Source: an uncultured Pseudomonadota bacterium | GTDB lineage: Bacteria; Desulfobacterota_B; Binatia; UBA9968 | Length of the DNA: 6,222 nucleotides | Reading direction: 5' to 3' | Assembly: GCA_946478635.1 (NCBI GenBank) | Contig: CAMLCX010000302.1 | Coordinates: 1 to 6,222, forward strand | Shown: piece after piece, positions 5,500 to 6,222 of the stretch | Layout: every line of letters starts with the position of its first letter | Position numbering within the stretch: the stretch's first letter is position 1 | The notes under the pieces: generated by a model | What the model was told of the DNA's origin: nothing | The model's input: only the letters and a program-made list of their open reading frames with translations | Databases searched by the model: none | Made by a program: the position numbers and the translations under genes

Positions 5500-6222
5500 C
5501 TATTTCTGAAAATTCTCCCGGGGAAAATTCGCTGTCGCCATGACGCCGCCGTCGACGAGCAAAGGGTGCCCGTAGATAAAGTCGGAGTCGTCGCTGACCA
5601 AAAACAGCGCCGCTTTGGCTTGATCGTCCGCCGTGCCCAGCCGCCCGGCGAGATTTTGCACGGTGCGGCTGCCGGCCACGTCATCGTCGTAGCCGACCGG
5701 TGAGCCCGAGCGATTCGGCACAACGCAGTTGACACGAATTTTGTACTCGGCGAGCTGCACGGCCATCGCCCGGGTCATATTGATGACACCCGCCTTGGCC
5801 GCCGCGTAGGCGATGCCGTCGAAGCGCCCGACCATGCCCGAAGTCGATCCGAAATTGACGATCTTGCCGCCCCGCCCTTGATCCCTCATCTGCTGCGCGA
5901 CGTATTTGGTGACCAGGTAGGGACCCTTGAGACTCACCTCGATGACTTTGTCGAATTCCTCTTCGGTGCTGTCGAAAATGTTGGCGTGATCAGTGAGCGC
6001 CGCGTTATTGACCAGAATATCGATGCCGCCGAACTTGGCGGTGACTTTCTTGACCATTTCTTTGACGTCGCTCGATTTGGCGACATCGCACAGCACGAGC
6101 ATCGCTTCCTGCCCGCTTTTGTTGATTTCGTCGACAACCGCCTGACCGCGTCCTTGGTGCATTTCTATGACGGCGATCTTCGCTCCCTCCGAAGCGAACA
6201 GCTTGGCCATGGCCTTGCCGAT
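5500..6222 (-). CDS. Short-chain dehydrogenase/reductase (SDR), N-terminus cut by window edge
   Basis: This is a classical SDR of the Rossmann fold that would carry out NAD(P)-dependent oxidation or reduction of an alcohol/ketone substrate in the cytoplasm. The frame is open to the window edge, where it reads IGKAMAKLFASEGA. IG is the end of the TGxxxGIG cofactor motif, so roughly 15-20 residues lie outside. The ATG at 6210 is internal, not the start. In window numbering (240 codons), motifs are Glu20 after the second strand (an acidic residue that favours NAD), CDV (45-47), NNAA (72-75), catalytic Ser126, and Tyr139-x3-Lys143 (YAAAK). The C-terminal GHPLLVDGG (218-226) is typical. Two departures from consensus are seen: Ser97 sits where the usual VNLKG asparagine lies, and PN replaces PG at 169-170. 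The substrate is unknown. The gene converges on the membrane-anchored protein gene; the stop is TAG at 5500-5502. Confidence 0.92.
   Translation of the reverse strand: MGKAMAKLFASEGAKIAVIEMHQGRGQAVVDEINKSGQEAMLVLCDVAKSSDVKEMVKKVTAKFGGIDILVNNAALTDHANIFDSTEEEFDKVIEVSLKGPYLVTKYVAQQMRDQGRGGKIVNFGSTSGMVGRFDGIAYAAAKAGVINMTRAMAVQLAEYKIRVNCVVPNRSGSPVGYDDDVAGSRTVQNLAGRLGTADDQAKAALFLVSDDSDFIYGHPLLVDGGVMATANFPRENFQK

Noticed and set aside
6208..6210. ATG at 6210 as the SDR start
   Set aside because: The frame continues upstream as IGKA to the window edge, and this is the end of the GIG cofactor motif. Starting here would remove the first strand of the Rossmann fold.

Overview
The window is a piece of bacterial chromosome with moderately high GC and five recognisable protein-coding genes. 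It carries no rRNA, tRNA, CRISPR array or intact insertion sequence. The gene set (dipeptide/oligopeptide ABC transporter ATPases, an FrsA/dihydropseudooxynicotine-hydrolase-type alpha/beta hydrolase, a short-chain dehydrogenase) and the GC-skewed intergenic repeats are of a kind seen in metabolically versatile soil or subsurface Gram-negatives, such as Deltaproteobacteria-like, Binatota or Tectomicrobia lineages. That placement is inference only; nothing here fixes the taxon.

Layout. Positions 1-155 hold no gene that I can support. Positions 156-2151 (minus strand) hold two ATPase genes of the Dpp/Opp peptide/nickel importer class, in the order dppD-like then dppF-like, 16 bp apart. Just upstream of dppD, where dppC normally lies, is a decayed stretch (about 2208-2398, minus) that still reads as the C-terminal end of a DppC-type permease. 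So this is the tail of a dppABCDF-like operon whose permease portion has been lost or rearranged. Next comes a 9-bp tandem repeat (about 2490-2543), which runs into the 5' side of a plus-strand alpha/beta hydrolase gene (2562-3656). After a 116-bp gap, a plus-strand gene encodes a 417-residue protein of unknown function with a single N-terminal membrane anchor (3773-5026). A 473-bp convergent intergenic region follows. It contains several copies, in both orientations, of a TCCCCCTTT-type motif, a perfect hairpin and inverted end sequences that resemble a small non-autonomous element. The window ends inside a minus-strand short-chain dehydrogenase/reductase gene (5500-6222, N-terminus cut off).

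How the genes may work together. DppD and DppF would form the ATPase heterodimer of an importer for peptides or other small solutes, but the permease and binding-protein genes are not here. The hydrolase and the SDR are plausible catabolic enzymes for small organic molecules. No shared pathway can be shown: the genes lie in separate transcription units, and the strand changes and repeats suggest a rearranged accessory neighbourhood. I did not find a convincing new multi-gene system. The most informative signals are the dppC remnant beside intact dppDF, the repeat cluster at 5092-5424 and the uncharacterised anchored protein.
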